A stretch of 37,928 bases of DNA from Synechococcaceae cyanobacterium SM2_3_1. Lineage in GTDB: Bacteria; Cyanobacteriota; Cyanobacteriia; Thermostichales; Thermostichaceae. The notes beneath the pieces are model-generated. The model did not search any database. It saw nothing but the letters and a program-made list of their open reading frames with translations, and was not told the DNA's origin. Each line of letters begins with the position of its first letter. Position 1 is the first letter of the stretch. The DNA lies in contig JAAUUJ010000021.1 of the NCBI GenBank assembly GCA_012030715.1, forward strand, positions 1-37,928. The letters run 5' to 3'. The translations under genes and the position numbers were made by a program. Below are positions 17,021 to 26,981 of this stretch, one piece after another.

Positions 17021-19860
17021 ATGGCTCAATCTGCTGAACAGCCTGCTACGTTATCCCTGGAGCCCTGCCACACCCAAACTGCATCCGAGATTGCCACGCA
17101 GCTTCATACGGACCCGGAGCAGGGACTGTCTTCAGAGGAAGTCAAAAAGCGTCAGGACCAGTATGGCCGCAATGAGCTGATCACCACAAGTGGCCGCAGT
17201 TCATGGGAAGTGCTGCTGGACCAATTTACCAATGTCATGCTCCTGATGTTGCTGGGGGTGGCGGTGGTGTCAGCCTATCTGGATCTAACGGATGGCAACT
17301 TTCCTAAGGATGCGATTGCCATTCTGGCGATTGTGGCCCTGAATGGACTGCTGGGTTACCTGCAGGAAAGCCGTGCCGAGAAAGCCCTCATGGCCCTGAA
17401 AAAACTCTCTTCCCCGATGGTGCGGGTGCGCCGCAATGGCAGCTTGGATGAGATCGCAGCGACTGAGCTGGTGCCGGGGGATGTGATCTTGCTGGAATCG
17501 GGAGTGCAGATCCCTGCTGATGGCCGTCTGTGGGAGGCTGTCAATCTGCAGGTCCGGGAAGCCGCTCTGACGGGGGAAGCCATGCCCGTGTCCAAACAGG
17601 CTCAGGGCACCCTGGCCCCCGATACTCCCCTGGGGGATCGCAGCAACATGGTGTTTCAGGGCACAGAGGTGGTGCAGGGCCGCGGGAAGGTCATGATTAC
17701 CAGCATCGGCATGGCCACAGAACTGGGCAAAGTGGCCTCGCTGCTGGAGTCGGTGGAGAACGAAGCCACTCCCCTGCAGAAACGTATGGATCAGCTGGGG
17801 AATGTGCTGGTTTCTGGGGCCCTGGCCCTGGTGGTCGTGGTGGTGGTGCTGGGTATCATTCGCACTGGAGATTTCAGTAATTTTCGGGATCTGCTGGTGG
17901 TGTCCTTGAGTATGGCGGTGGCGGTGGTCCCGGAGGGATTACCTGCGGTGATCACCGTAACCCTGGCGATTGGGACCCAGCGGATGGTGCATCGGCAGGC
18001 CCTGATCCGGCGTTTGCCAGCTGTAGAGACCCTGGGATCGGTGACCACGATCTGCTCCGATAAAACCGGCACCCTGACGGAAAACAAGATGGTGGTGACG
18101 GCAGTGGAAACGGCCCAGGCCCACTACTCAGTCACGGGCATGGGGTATGTCCCTGAGGGGGAGTTCTATTGTCAGGGACAACGGGTGGATCCGACTCAAT
18201 GTATCGACCTGGCCACCATACTTCTGGCAGGTGTAGTTTGCAATGACGCCATCCTGCAGCAGGGGCAGCTGGAGCAGCCTCAAGCCGATCAGACCAACGC
18301 TAAACCCCTGGTCTGGACGATCCTGGGAGATCCAACCGAGGGCGCTCTGCTCACCCTGGGGGGAAAGGCTAATCTCTTTAAATCCGAACTGGAGCCGCAG
18401 CTGTGTCGCCGTACTGAGTTGCCCTTTTCCTCGGAGCGCAAACGGATGACGGTGGTGGTGCAGCCGACCGCCCAGGGATCTTCACTAGCTCAGGATCTGC
18501 AACTCCTTTCCGGACCTTACCTGGTGTTCTGTAAGGGATCGCCGGAGCTAATTTTGGAATTGTGCAACCGCATTCAGGTAGGAGATACCGTCCGCCCCTT
18601 AGAGCCCGAGCACAGCCAGGAGATTCTCAAAGCCAATGAAGCCATGGCAGGTCAGGGGATCCGGGTGCTGGGGCTGGCCACCGCGGAAGTGGAAACCCTG
18701 CCGCCCCCAGAATCTCTGGAAAAGCTGGAGCAGGATTTAATTTGGCTGGGGCTGGTGGGGATGCGAGATGCACCACGGTCCGAGGCCAAGAGTGCGGTAG
18801 AAGAATGTAAACAAGCTGGCATCCGAACGATGATGATCACCGGCGACCACCGTCTTACTGCCCGGGCCGTGGCCCGAGATCTGGGGATTGCTCAGGACCA
18901 GGATCAGGTGATGGAAGGGCGGGAACTGGCCAAGCTGGGGAGGGATCAACTGGCGGATGTGGTCCAGCGGGTCAATGTCTATGCGCGGGTGGCTCCGGAG
19001 CATAAGCTCTGGATCGTGCAGGCTCTGCAAAAACAGAATCAATTTGTTGCCATGACGGGGGATGGAGTCAATGATGCTCCAGCCCTGAAACAGGCCAATA
19101 TTGGGGTAGCCATGGGGATCACGGGCACAGATGTCAGTAAAGAAGCCAGTGATATGGTTCTGCTCAACGACAACTTTGCCACCATCGTGGCGGCCATTGA
19201 AGAGGGCCGGATCGTCTACAGCAATATCCGCCGCTTCATTAAATACATTTTGGGCAGCAATATTGGGGAGGTCCTGACCATTGCCGCAGCCCCATTGCTG
19301 GGCATTGGCGATGTGCCGTTGACACCGCTGCAGATCCTGTGGATGAACCTGGTGACGGATGGCTTACCCGCTCTGGCCCTGGCCCTGGAGCCTGCGGAAG
19401 AAGGGGTGATGCATCGTCCTCCCGTGAATCCGAGTGAGAGCATTTTTGCCCGCGGTATGGGGGCCTACATGGTCCGGACCGGGATTATTTTGCCTTGATT
19501 ACCATCGCGATGATGGTGACGATCTGGCCTGAATTCTCCCACTGGAAAACCATGATTTTTACCACCCTCTGCATTGCCCAGATGGGTCATGCCCTGGCAG
19601 TGCGGTCCAATACTAAGCTGATCGCCGAGATGCCGATCTTCACCAATCCCTACCTTTACTGGGCCGTAGGACTGACCACCCTCCTGCAACTGGCTCTGAT
19701 CTATGTGCCAGTGCTACGCCAGTTTTTTGGCACCGAAGTTCTCACCTGGCAGGAACTGCTCATCTGTCTGGGGTTTAGTTCTCTGGTCATGCTTTGGGTC
19801 GAAGGGGAGAAACTGTTCCTCCGGATCTTCTTCCCCAAGCGTCTGATCCACAACATCTGA
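17021..19860 (+). CDS. P2-type cation (calcium-like) transporting ATPase (one-base frameshift)
   Basis: ATG 17021 follows a GAGG ribosome site at 17011-17014. Features in order: N-terminal cation-ATPase domain, actuator loop with LTGEAMPV, helix 4 with PEGLP (typical of Ca-type P2A pumps), phosphorylation motif CSDKTGTLT, nucleotide domain, hinge [17 protein letters not shown], and six C-terminal helices. As written the frame ends at 19498 after MVRTGIILP; restoring one T in 19488-19491 gives [13 protein letters not shown] and continues to 19860, total 946 residues, the usual size. It resembles PacL/Pma1 pumps of cyanobacteria. I infer Ca2+ export, but substrate choice within P2A/P2B cannot be fixed by eye. 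Confidence 0.92.
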
Positions 19861-19982
19861 GACTCCCGAGCAGTGGCAACTGCATGTTGACGTATTCAGT
19901 CGCTGCCAACATCGGATAGTATTGGCCTGACTCTCCAATTCTGATACGTTGCTGAACAACCGTGTGAGTGGGATAAGCATCT

Positions 19983-21971
19983 ATGGCTGAGCAAGTCTGG
20001 CATTTTTCCTCCCTGGCTATGGTGCTGGGATGTCATCTCCTGGTGGGGGCTGCAGGTCCAGCCCAGGCGGCACCGGAGGCTCCTGCTCAACTGCTGGCTC
20101 AGCTTCCTTTGGCAATCCTGAGCAGACTGCACCCGCGCCTGCTGAAGCGGCACCCTCAGATCCTGCAGCGACACCTGAGGGACCCGAAGGCACCATTGAT
20201 CTAAGGACAGGGAGTGAATCTCCAGCCACGGAATCGGACACAGGCGCCGCTGCCCCCGCTGGCGAGCCGGAGGTGTTGGTGGCAGAGGTGCTGGTGATGG
20301 GGACTGAGAACCAGGATCTGGTGGATGAAGTCTATGGTGCCATCACGACTGAAGCGGGAGAAGTCACCACTCGCTCGCAACTGCAGGCAGATATCAATGC
20401 GGTTTTTGCCACTGGTTTTTTTGCCGATGTCAAAGCCACGCCCTCGGATACCGATCTGGGGGTGCGAGTCACCTTTGAGGTGCAGCCCAACCCAGTCTTG
20501 CAGGCAGTGCAGACCGAGGGGGCTACGGTATTGCCACCGGAGATCCTGACTGAGGTTTTTGCCGATCAGCAGAACGCGGTGCTCAACTTTGGAGACCTCC
20601 AGGCAGGGGTGCAGCAGGTAGAAGCCTGGTACACCGACAACGGCTACGTGCTGGCCAAGGTGACGGATGTGCGCTCCTCTGAGGATGGGACTGTGACGCT
20701 GGAGGTGGTGGAAGGAACCATCGAAGATGTGCAGGTGCAGGGCAATGATCGCACCCGCGACTTTATCATCACCCGTGAAATTCAATCTCAGGGGGGTGAG
20801 ATCTTCAACCGTAACATGGTGCAACAGGACATTGAGAAGGTTTTCAATCTCAATCTTTTTCAGGATGTCAATGTCTCCCTCGATCCCGGTTCCGACCCAG
20901 AGCAGGTGGTGGTGGTCTTTAACGTCGAGGAACGCCGCACCGGATCCCTGGGAGCAACAGCTGGGGTGAGTTCTGCCTCTGGTGTCTTTGGAGGGGTGAA
21001 CCTCTCAGAACAAAATCTCGGCGGCAATAACCAGAGTGCCAGCTTCAATATTCAGGTGGGTACGAATGAAACCCTCTTTGATCTGGACTTCACCGATCCA
21101 CGTATTGCCAACATGGATGTCCCCACTTCTTACAACATCAATCTTTCCAACCGCCAATCCAGCAGCTTTGTTTTTGATGAGGGATTTTCTGGCCCCGGAG
21201 GAGAATCGATCCGCATTACTCGTTTGGGAGGTGGAACCACCTTCTCTCGACCGATTGGCAACCAGTGGCGAGCCAGCCTGGGGGTAGAGCAGCAGTTTGT
21301 GGAAGCACGGGATGGCGATGGCAATCAGCTGCTTTTTGACTCGCTGGGCAACCCCATTTCCTTCAGTGATGGCGGCCAGGATAGCTACACAAATCTGCGC
21401 TTTGGTGTGGTGCGGGACACCCGTAACAATCAGTTGCTACCGACACAGGGATCGGTGTTACGAGCCTCCACAACTCAATCGGTGCCTTTGCTGGAGAACA
21501 GTCTGACCGCCAACCGCCTGCAAGCCAGTTACAGCACCTTCATTCCCGTGGATCTGCTGCGTCCTGGGAATGGCACTCAGGAGGTGCTGGCCTTTGATCT
21601 GCGGGCAGGATCGGTGGTAGGAGATCTGGCGCCCTACGATGCCTTTACCCTTGGGGGGGGCAACAGTGTGCGGGGATTCTTTGAAGGGAATGTGGGCAGT
21701 GGCCGCAGTTTTGCCCAGGCAACAGCAGAGTTGCGCTTTCCGCTCTTTAACCCGGTCGGCGGCGTATTGTTTGTGGATTACGGCAGCGATCTGGGGTCGG
21801 GAAGTGGAGTGGCCGGGAATCCTGCCGGGGTCAGGGCAAACCGGGTAGCGCTGTAGGCATCGGGGCGGGTGTACGGATCCAGTCGCCTCTAGGACCCCTT
21901 CGCATTGACTACGGCATTGGCCAGGGGGGGGTGATCCACAGCTCCACTTTGGGATTGGGGAAAAGTTCTAG
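19983..21971 (+). CDS. bamA: Omp85/BamA outer-membrane assembly protein (three one-base frameshifts)
   Basis: Omp85 inserts beta-barrels into the outer membrane and is related to chloroplast Toc75. ATG 19983 starts a signal peptide ending GPAQAAPEA; a Pro/Ala/Glu-rich linker, POTRA domains (about residues 90-320) and a 16-strand-type barrel follow, with the loop-6 motif SVRGF. Breaks lie in TTT at 20108-20110, GGGG at 21827-21830 and eight G at 21924-21931. Restoring one base at each gives 663 residues ending LHFGIGEKF, whose terminal Phe is the outer-membrane sorting signal; none of the unrepaired readings has such an ending. Three POTRA repeats, as usual for cyanobacteria, are likely. Confidence 0.92.
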
Positions 21972-22044
21972 CCTCTCTCCAGCCGCGATTACAGATTTAG
22001 CCACCCCCTGCACAACTTCCGGGCGAGTGGTGCATTCATTAAGC

Positions 22045-22075
22045 TTGATCGGACGGCGGGAATCTCGGTTAAGAT
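22045..22075 (+). promoter_or_regulatory. candidate promoter for tmRNA
   Basis: TTGATC at 22045-22050 and TAAGAT at 22070-22075, separated by 19 nt (18 if TTAAGA is taken), sit about 50 nt before the mature tmRNA 5' end. That would give a leader of some 40-45 nt to be removed by RNase P. The spacing is slightly long, so this is a tentative call. Confidence 0.35.
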
Positions 22076-22125
22076 CAAGGGATAGGGATCACACCCTGCA
22101 TTCGGTTGCAACCCAACCACCTCTC

Positions 22126-22509
22126 GGGGGCGTAACGGTTTCGACGGGATGATGAAACAGGGTTTCTGATACAGGTCGGGACTGAGCTAATCCCGTTAAA
22201 ACTGGCTCAGCACATGTAAGTGCGAACAACATCGTTCCTTTCGCTCGCAAGCAAGCTGTCCTAGCTGCTTAAAAACTCAATATTTGAGTGCGAGTACTGT
22301 TTAGTGACCCCATTAAGCTAAGCGGTTAACCCCAATGGGTGCAGCAGGATCCGTCATGAGGTCGTGGATCTTGCCTAAGACTCAGACCTCGTCGCCTGTC
22401 ACTGGGCGTATCAGTGAATATCTGTCTGGGAGACAACCAGACTAAACCTGTGAATGAGGGAGCTCTTAGTAATCAGGTCCGGACAGGGGTTCGACTCCCC
22501 TCGCCTCCA
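22126..22509 (+). ncRNA. ssrA: transfer-messenger RNA (tmRNA)
   Basis: The 5' end GGGGGCG pairs over 7 bp (one G-U) with CGCCTCC at 22502-22508, and the tRNA-like T arm GGACAGGGGTTCGACTCCCC is present at the 3' end. The 5' part shows the conserved GTAACGGTTTCGACGGG. The tag frame from 22222 reads ANNIVPFARKQAVLAA and ends with TAA at 22270-22272; ANNIVPFARK is typical of cyanobacterial tags and the final Ala-Ala directs proteolysis. The 3' CCA is not encoded (discriminator A then TCC), so it must be added. Mature length is about 384 nt. The RNA rescues stalled ribosomes together with SmpB. Confidence 0.97.
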
Positions 22510-22521
22510 TCCTGCCCATGG

Positions 22522-23886
22522 ATGATCACGATGACTGTATTGATCCACAGCGGTTTGATCAGTTTTTTGCTTGTAGCAATCTATTTACTTTTGATTCCGA
22601 TTGGGGGTGCTCGCTCGGCTCAGGCAGCTGTGATGCTTGCTCCGGCTCAATCCATGGTGGCAACTTCGAACCCTTCCAGATCTGAGACTTATCCAGACAC
22701 CCAAGCCGCGATTCAAGTATGGCAGCAACGCATTCAAAGAAGCCCCCGCAGTTACCTGAGCTATTTACAATTAGGCCAGGCCTATCTGCGGCGAGCCCGA
22801 GAAACGGGGGATGTGTCTTACTATGTCAAAGCTGAGGCAGCAGTGCGCCAGGCCGCGGATATTAATCCTAGATATCCCAACATTCAACCTTTGCTGGCTC
22901 AAATTCTCTATTCACTCCACGAGTTTAAGGAAGCATTAGCGATCGCTCAATCATTAGAAGACTCAGGATCGCAAAGAGCTCTGGCCACATTAGGTGATGT
23001 TTATCAAGCCTTGGGCCGCTACCAGGAAGCTGAGACCACCTATCAAACACTGGCCCAGATGAAAGAGAGTGCCTCGCTGTATAGCCGTCAAGCTGCCCTC
23101 AAAGAAGCCACGGGAGATTTTGATCAAGCTCTACACTTAATGGAAAAGGCCACCGCAAGCGCCTACAGTGAGGGCTACTACGGAGAAAGTTTAGCCTGGC
23201 ATGAATTTCAGTTGGGTGAGCTTTACTGGAAAGCTGCCAGATTCACCGCCTCAGAAACCCATTTTAAAAAGGCGTTAGCAATCTATCCCGACTACTATCT
23301 GGCTTTGGCTGGTCTGGGCCGCATTGCCGCCGCCCGTGGGCAAAGTAATCTGGCCATTGACTATCTGACCCAAGCCACTGATCAAATTCCCCAGCCTGAC
23401 TTACTGGCTACGCTGGGCGATCTCTTTGCGATTAGGGGTCAGGAGGAGCAAGCCGAGAAGTACTACAGCACCGTGGAATTTATTGGTCACTTAGCCAAGA
23501 TCAACCAGCAAGTTTACAACCGCCAGCTTGTCATGTTTTACGCTGATCATGATCGCAACGTAGATCAAGCCGTTACCCTGGCAGAACGAGAGCTTCAAGA
23601 TCGTCAAGATCTGCTGGGATGGGATGCTGCCGCCTGGGCTTATTTCAAACATGGGCAGCTGGATCTGGCGCAAGCCGCGATGGAGCATGCCTTGGAGCTA
23701 CACCCCCACAACGCCATGATCTATTATCATGCAGGCTTGATTGCCCGCGATCACGGTCAAAGCCAACTGGCTCAACAGCAATTAGCGCACGCCCTCGATC
23801 TGCATCCTGCCTTTGATCCTTTGCAAGCCCCCCGAGCTCAGCAGGCACTGAAAGCACTCCAAAGCGAAGAAGAGGCTGAATCCTAG
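22522..23886 (+). CDS. secreted or membrane-anchored TPR protein
   Basis: I place the start at ATG 22522 (or 22531), because the longer frame from 22414 would lie inside the tmRNA. The product begins with a hydrophobic signal or anchor (SFLLVAIYLLLIPIGGA) and then has about eight TPR units, e.g. YLSYLQLGQAYLRRARETGD, ALATLGDVYQALGRYQEAETT and YYLALAGLGRIAAARGQSN. It should be a periplasmic scaffold; the partner is unknown. Only 12 nt separate it from the tmRNA 3' end and no ribosome site is visible, so it may rely on read-through transcription from ssrA or a promoter inside that gene. Confidence 0.85.
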   Translation: MITMTVLIHSGLISFLLVAIYLLLIPIGGARSAQAAVMLAPAQSMVATSNPSRSETYPDTQAAIQVWQQRIQRSPRSYLSYLQLGQAYLRRARETGDVSYYVKAEAAVRQAADINPRYPNIQPLLAQILYSLHEFKEALAIAQSLEDSGSQRALATLGDVYQALGRYQEAETTYQTLAQMKESASLYSRQAALKEATGDFDQALHLMEKATASAYSEGYYGESLAWHEFQLGELYWKAARFTASETHFKKALAIYPDYYLALAGLGRIAAARGQSNLAIDYLTQATDQIPQPDLLATLGDLFAIRGQEEQAEKYYSTVEFIGHLAKINQQVYNRQLVMFYADHDRNVDQAVTLAERELQDRQDLLGWDAAAWAYFKHGQLDLAQAAMEHALELHPHNAMIYYHAGLIARDHGQSQLAQQQLAHALDLHPAFDPLQAPRAQQALKALQSEEEAES

Positions 23887-23902
23887 CCTTGGTGGGAGCT
23901 GA

Positions 23903-24415
23903 TCAACCCTTCATTTCCTCCAACCCGATCACATACTTGGACCACTCGCGGTGGGTGCCGCTTTTGACGAGTTTCGAGATCTCAAAGTAAAGACTGCTGT
24001 GGGGACGGCGAGGCTGGCGCAGCAAGGGCATCCCGGCTTCCTTAGGGGTACGATTTCCTTTCTTGACATTGCAACGAACACAGGCACTGACCACATTTTC
24101 CCAGGTGTCTCCCCCCCCTCGCGAGCGCGGAACCACATGATCAATGGTCATATCTTCGCCGCTACACCCGCAGTACTGGCAGCCGTGACCATCCCGATAC
24201 AGGACATTGCGGCGAGTTAAGGGAATTTCTTTGTAGGGAACATTCACATAATGGCGCAGCCGGATCACGGTCGGTAAGGGGAAGTTATTGTAAACCACCC
24301 GACCATTGTGCTCCACTTGTTCTGCCTTCTCTTTAAGTAATAAGACAATCGCTCGTCGCCAACTGGTAATGTTAAGCGGTTCATAGGAGGCGTTAAGGAC
24401 CAGAACTCTACTCAT
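23903..24415 (-). CDS. HNH endonuclease family protein
   Basis: 170 residues, complete. The HNH core is clear: CQYCG (Cys79, Cys82), IDHVVPRSRGG (Asp92-His93), TWENVVSACVRCN with Asn107 and a second Cys pair (Cys112, Cys115), a zinc-ribbon HNH of the McrA type. The N-terminal MSRVLVLNASYEPLNITSW and the RHYVNVPYKEIPLTRRNVLYRD linker are typical of a widely conserved bacterial family whose biological substrate is unknown. It is convergent with the TPR gene, with 16 nt between the two stops, and no restriction-modification partner is nearby. Confidence 0.9.
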   Translation of the reverse strand: MSRVLVLNASYEPLNITSWRRAIVLLLKEKAEQVEHNGRVVYNNFPLPTVIRLRHYVNVPYKEIPLTRRNVLYRDGHGCQYCGCSGEDMTIDHVVPRSRGGGDTWENVVSACVRCNVKKGNRTPKEAGMPLLRQPRRPHSSLYFEISKLVKSGTHREWSKYVIGLEEMKG

Positions 24416-24612
24416 TGCATACTGTTGCTTAAGAAAGAGTAACCGCCCAAGGGTTATGCAGATAGTAGCACAAGCTTTTTGGGGATTCCCCGCCCCACTT
24501 ACTTAATCTGGGAGGGCACCATTAAGGGACAGGACCCCACCCCGCTGGCCATAATAGACAGGGAAGAAGCCATGATCTTCTCCTGCCTGCTCCGAGATCC
24601 AGCCTTAAGTCC

Positions 24613-24915
24613 ATGACACCGACCCGAGTTCTTGCTGTTGAGCAACAGATCAATATGGTCCTGCGATTCTACGGAACTCTGCAGCGGCATGGGCTGGATC
24701 AAGAAAGTCTGGAGCTTTTCCGGGAGGGGCGATTTGCGGTTTATAAACTTACGTCAGATCAGGATCAGCGCTCTGTATTCGGAATCGCTCAGGATCACAG
24801 AGATATGTTTCTCTCGGGGGATGCTTTCAACCAGAAATATGTGGCTGGAGAGTGGGAAATGTGGCTCTATACGAAGGCCCAGGCGGCCAGCACATTGATG
24901 GGCAATCGCTCCTAG
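24613..24915 (+). CDS. 100-residue hypothetical protein
   Basis: A soluble protein without recognised domain: N-terminal helix (VEQQINMVLRFYGTLQRHGL) and a strand-rich middle (GRFAVYKLTSDQDQRSVFGIAQDH). There is no signal peptide. Its TAG stop at 24913-24915 overlaps the CTA complement of the stop codon of the next, opposite-strand gene within the tetranucleotide CTAG. Coding is plausible from composition but not from family match. Confidence 0.55.
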   Translation: MTPTRVLAVEQQINMVLRFYGTLQRHGLDQESLELFREGRFAVYKLTSDQDQRSVFGIAQDHRDMFLSGDAFNQKYVAGEWEMWLYTKAQAASTLMGNRS

Positions 24916-25103
24916 CCTATGTGTACCCGCCGCTCAAACTCTTTGCGAGATGCTTCCATCAAATTGAGCACCTGAGGATAAAGATCTGCATACTCCTCTC
25001 TCAACCAGGCCGTAAGTCTTGCCATTTGGGCACTACATAGATCAAGATCCGCCTCAAAGATCAGGGCCGCCGCCATAGGGTGTGCCGATTCCGAGGTGGG
25101 CAT
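24912..25103 (-). CDS. small hypothetical protein, convergent partner
   Basis: From ATG 25103 the product has 63 residues; an upstream ATG at 25133 would give 73. The core ADLDLCSAQMARLTAWLRE followed by a charged helix (LNLMEASRKEFERRVHIG) looks like a helical DNA- or protein-binding module, but no family is recognised. It shares its stop region with the convergent gene at 24613-24915. Confidence 0.5.
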   Translation of the reverse strand: MPTSESAHPMAAALIFEADLDLCSAQMARLTAWLREEYADLYPQVLNLMEASRKEFERRVHIG

Positions 25104-25218
25104 GACGGAAGCCATTCTTGCTTCGCAGGTCAAGCTGATAGATCTGTCACCCTCATTCTGTCAGGATGCAAAGGGACTGATCTCGATAAGATGAGGGTAT
25201 CTTTGTTCAACAGTTGCC

Positions 25219-25914
25219 ATGCTCACCATCGCCCTGGCGAAGGGTGCCCTGCTGCCCGATGCCATTGCCCTGTTTCAGCAGGTGGGAATTAACTTCAGCC
25301 AGTTGCTTGACCCCAGCAACCGTCTGTTGCGGATTCAGTCTCCCACCAGTCCCGATGGCAAAACCTACGAGGCATTGCTAGTCCGTACTCATGATGTGCC
25401 GGTGTACGTCGAGTATGGGCAGGCCCAGCTGGGTATAGTGGGCTACGATGTTCTGCGGGAAAAATGGGCTACCCAGCGGCGGTCCACAGTGGCGCAACTT
25501 CTGGATATGAAGTTCGGTTTCTGTCGGATGTCGCTGGCGGTGAAGCAGGCCAGTCCTTACAGCTGTGCCCTGGATCTCCCCCCTTACGCTCGTGTGGCTT
25601 CCAAGTTTGTCGGCTGTGCCCATGAGTTTTTTAATCAGCTGAATTTGCCCGTGGAGCTAATCTCTCTCTATGGGTCTGTGGAACTGGCCCCAATTACAGG
25701 CATGGCTGACGCCATCGTGGATCTGGTTGCCACCGGACGTACACTGCGGGAAAACGGACTGGTGGAGCGGGACTGCCTGTTTGAGAGCACTGCACGGTTA
25801 ATCGCTCACCCCATCAGCTACCGCCTGAATCAAGATCAGATGAGCAGCCTGGTGCATCGATTGCGGGAGGTGATCAGTTTGAGCTTGCCGGAACGGGATG
25901 TGGTTTTGGCGTGA
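25219..25914 (+). CDS. hisG: ATP phosphoribosyltransferase, short form
   Basis: Catalyses the first step of histidine synthesis, joining ATP and PRPP. The product is 231 residues, the short form without the C-terminal regulatory domain; in other bacteria that form works with HisZ, which is not in this window. Signatures are [15 protein letters not shown] at the N-terminus, [13 protein letters not shown] and the PRPP-binding [21 protein letters not shown]. The gene is complete. It stands upstream of psbO without evidence of an operon. Confidence 0.95.
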   Translation: MLTIALAKGALLPDAIALFQQVGINFSQLLDPSNRLLRIQSPTSPDGKTYEALLVRTHDVPVYVEYGQAQLGIVGYDVLREKWATQRRSTVAQLLDMKFGFCRMSLAVKQASPYSCALDLPPYARVASKFVGCAHEFFNQLNLPVELISLYGSVELAPITGMADAIVDLVATGRTLRENGLVERDCLFESTARLIAHPISYRLNQDQMSSLVHRLREVISLSLPERDVVLA

Positions 25915-26055
25915 TTCGAGAGGAGGGAACAGAATTCCGTACAATGGATAGCAGCGATTCCCTCACCGTTTTTTAAGTATTCCTGCGGTGCTTCGACCTG
26001 CCCCCCTCCTTTTTATACGGTTGTGATGACACTCAGATTTATGCGAGGTTCAACC

Positions 26056-26856
26056 ATGTGGTATCGATCCCTTTTGATAGTGCTGAGCGCCTGTCTGCTC
26101 AGTCTGGCAACCCTGGTCCTACCAGCTGCTGCCGCCAAAGGTCCCCTGACCTATGATCAAATTCGCAATACTGGCCAGGCCGGACTCTGCCCCACTGTTG
26201 CCGATAATGCTGCCCGTGGTCGGATTGAAGTGCCTGCGGATGGCGTGATCCAGCTAACCGAGGTTTGCTTCCAACCCGTCCAGATTGAGGTGGAAGAAGA
26301 AAAGCGGAGTGGGGAAAAAGAATTCATGAAGGCTAAGCCGATCATGCTCTACGCCGCCACGATCGGGCCAGTGAAAGCCGAAGTTCGCCCTGCCGATGGT
26401 CACCTCAAATTTCAGGTAATGGATGGTCTGGCCTCGCAGCCCGTGACGGTGCAGATGCCTCGCCGCGAACTGGTGCCCCTTCTCTTCAGTGTCAAAAAAC
26501 TAACGGCTCAGGCTCAGGACTCTGAGATGGCCATTACCTCTTCGACGGACTTTGAGGGAGATTACCTGGTGCCAGGCTATCGCTCCAGCCTGTTCCTGGA
26601 TCCACGTGGACGGGGAACTGCCACCGGTTACGACTCAGCCGTCGGACTGCAGGCCTCTGCCGATGAGTTTGAAGCTAGCCGGAAAACCGATGAGCTCTTT
26701 AGTGGACAGATGTCTCTGCGGATCGCTCGGATTGATACCTCCACAGGTGAGATTGCGGGCTCATTCGTTAGCGAACAACCCTCCAGTGATGAGCAGGGCA
26801 CCATGGAAGTTCGCAATGTGCGGATCCAGGGCCTTTTTTATGCTCGCCTTGCTTGA
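26056..26856 (+). CDS. psbO: photosystem II manganese-stabilising protein PsbO
   Basis: The lumenal extrinsic subunit that stabilises the oxygen-evolving Mn cluster. ATG 26056 has a GAGG site about 9 nt upstream; ATGs at 26026 and 26041 would add a few residues. An N-terminal signal ending LVLPAAAA directs export to the lumen. The mature part shows the paired cysteines (GLCPTV and EVCFQP), PLLFSVKKL, DFEGDYLVPGYRSSLFLDPRGRG, a GEIAGSF segment and the terminal GLFYARLA. Length 267 with signal, typical. An intrinsic terminator follows at 26891, so it is probably monocistronic. Confidence 0.96.
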   Translation: MWYRSLLIVLSACLLSLATLVLPAAAAKGPLTYDQIRNTGQAGLCPTVADNAARGRIEVPADGVIQLTEVCFQPVQIEVEEEKRSGEKEFMKAKPIMLYAATIGPVKAEVRPADGHLKFQVMDGLASQPVTVQMPRRELVPLLFSVKKLTAQAQDSEMAITSSTDFEGDYLVPGYRSSLFLDPRGRGTATGYDSAVGLQASADEFEASRKTDELFSGQMSLRIARIDTSTGEIAGSFVSEQPSSDEQGTMEVRNVRIQGLFYARLA

Positions 26857-26890
26857 TCCTCGGGTACCGAATTGAGAATAATCCTTCAGA

Positions 26891-26914
26891 ACTCGCTCTT
26901 GGGGCGGGTTTTTT
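26891..26914 (+). terminator. intrinsic terminator after psbO
   Basis: A 6-bp stem (ACTCGC paired with GCGGGT, one G-T pair), a 7-nt loop and a run of six T, starting 34 nt after the psbO stop codon. The orientation and distance suit termination of psbO before the M16 operon. Confidence 0.7.
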
Positions 26915-26981
26915 GGGGGATTGTGGGTCTTGGGCATCCCGCCTGGAGATGATCTAGAATCTGGAAGGTTCAGGAGCCTGT

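Noticed and set aside
19480..19500. Programmed frameshifting in the ATPase and other broken genes
   Set aside because: All ten sites differ in sequence, need the same kind of correction and lack shared slippery or stimulatory elements, so a common technical cause is more likely.
22414..22521. Upstream start of the TPR gene
   Set aside because: The extra 36 codons lie within the conserved tmRNA tRNA-like domain.
22938..22946. HIP1 (GCGATCGC) enrichment
   Set aside because: I find only about three copies in the window, too few for the strong HIP1 bias seen in some cyanobacteria.
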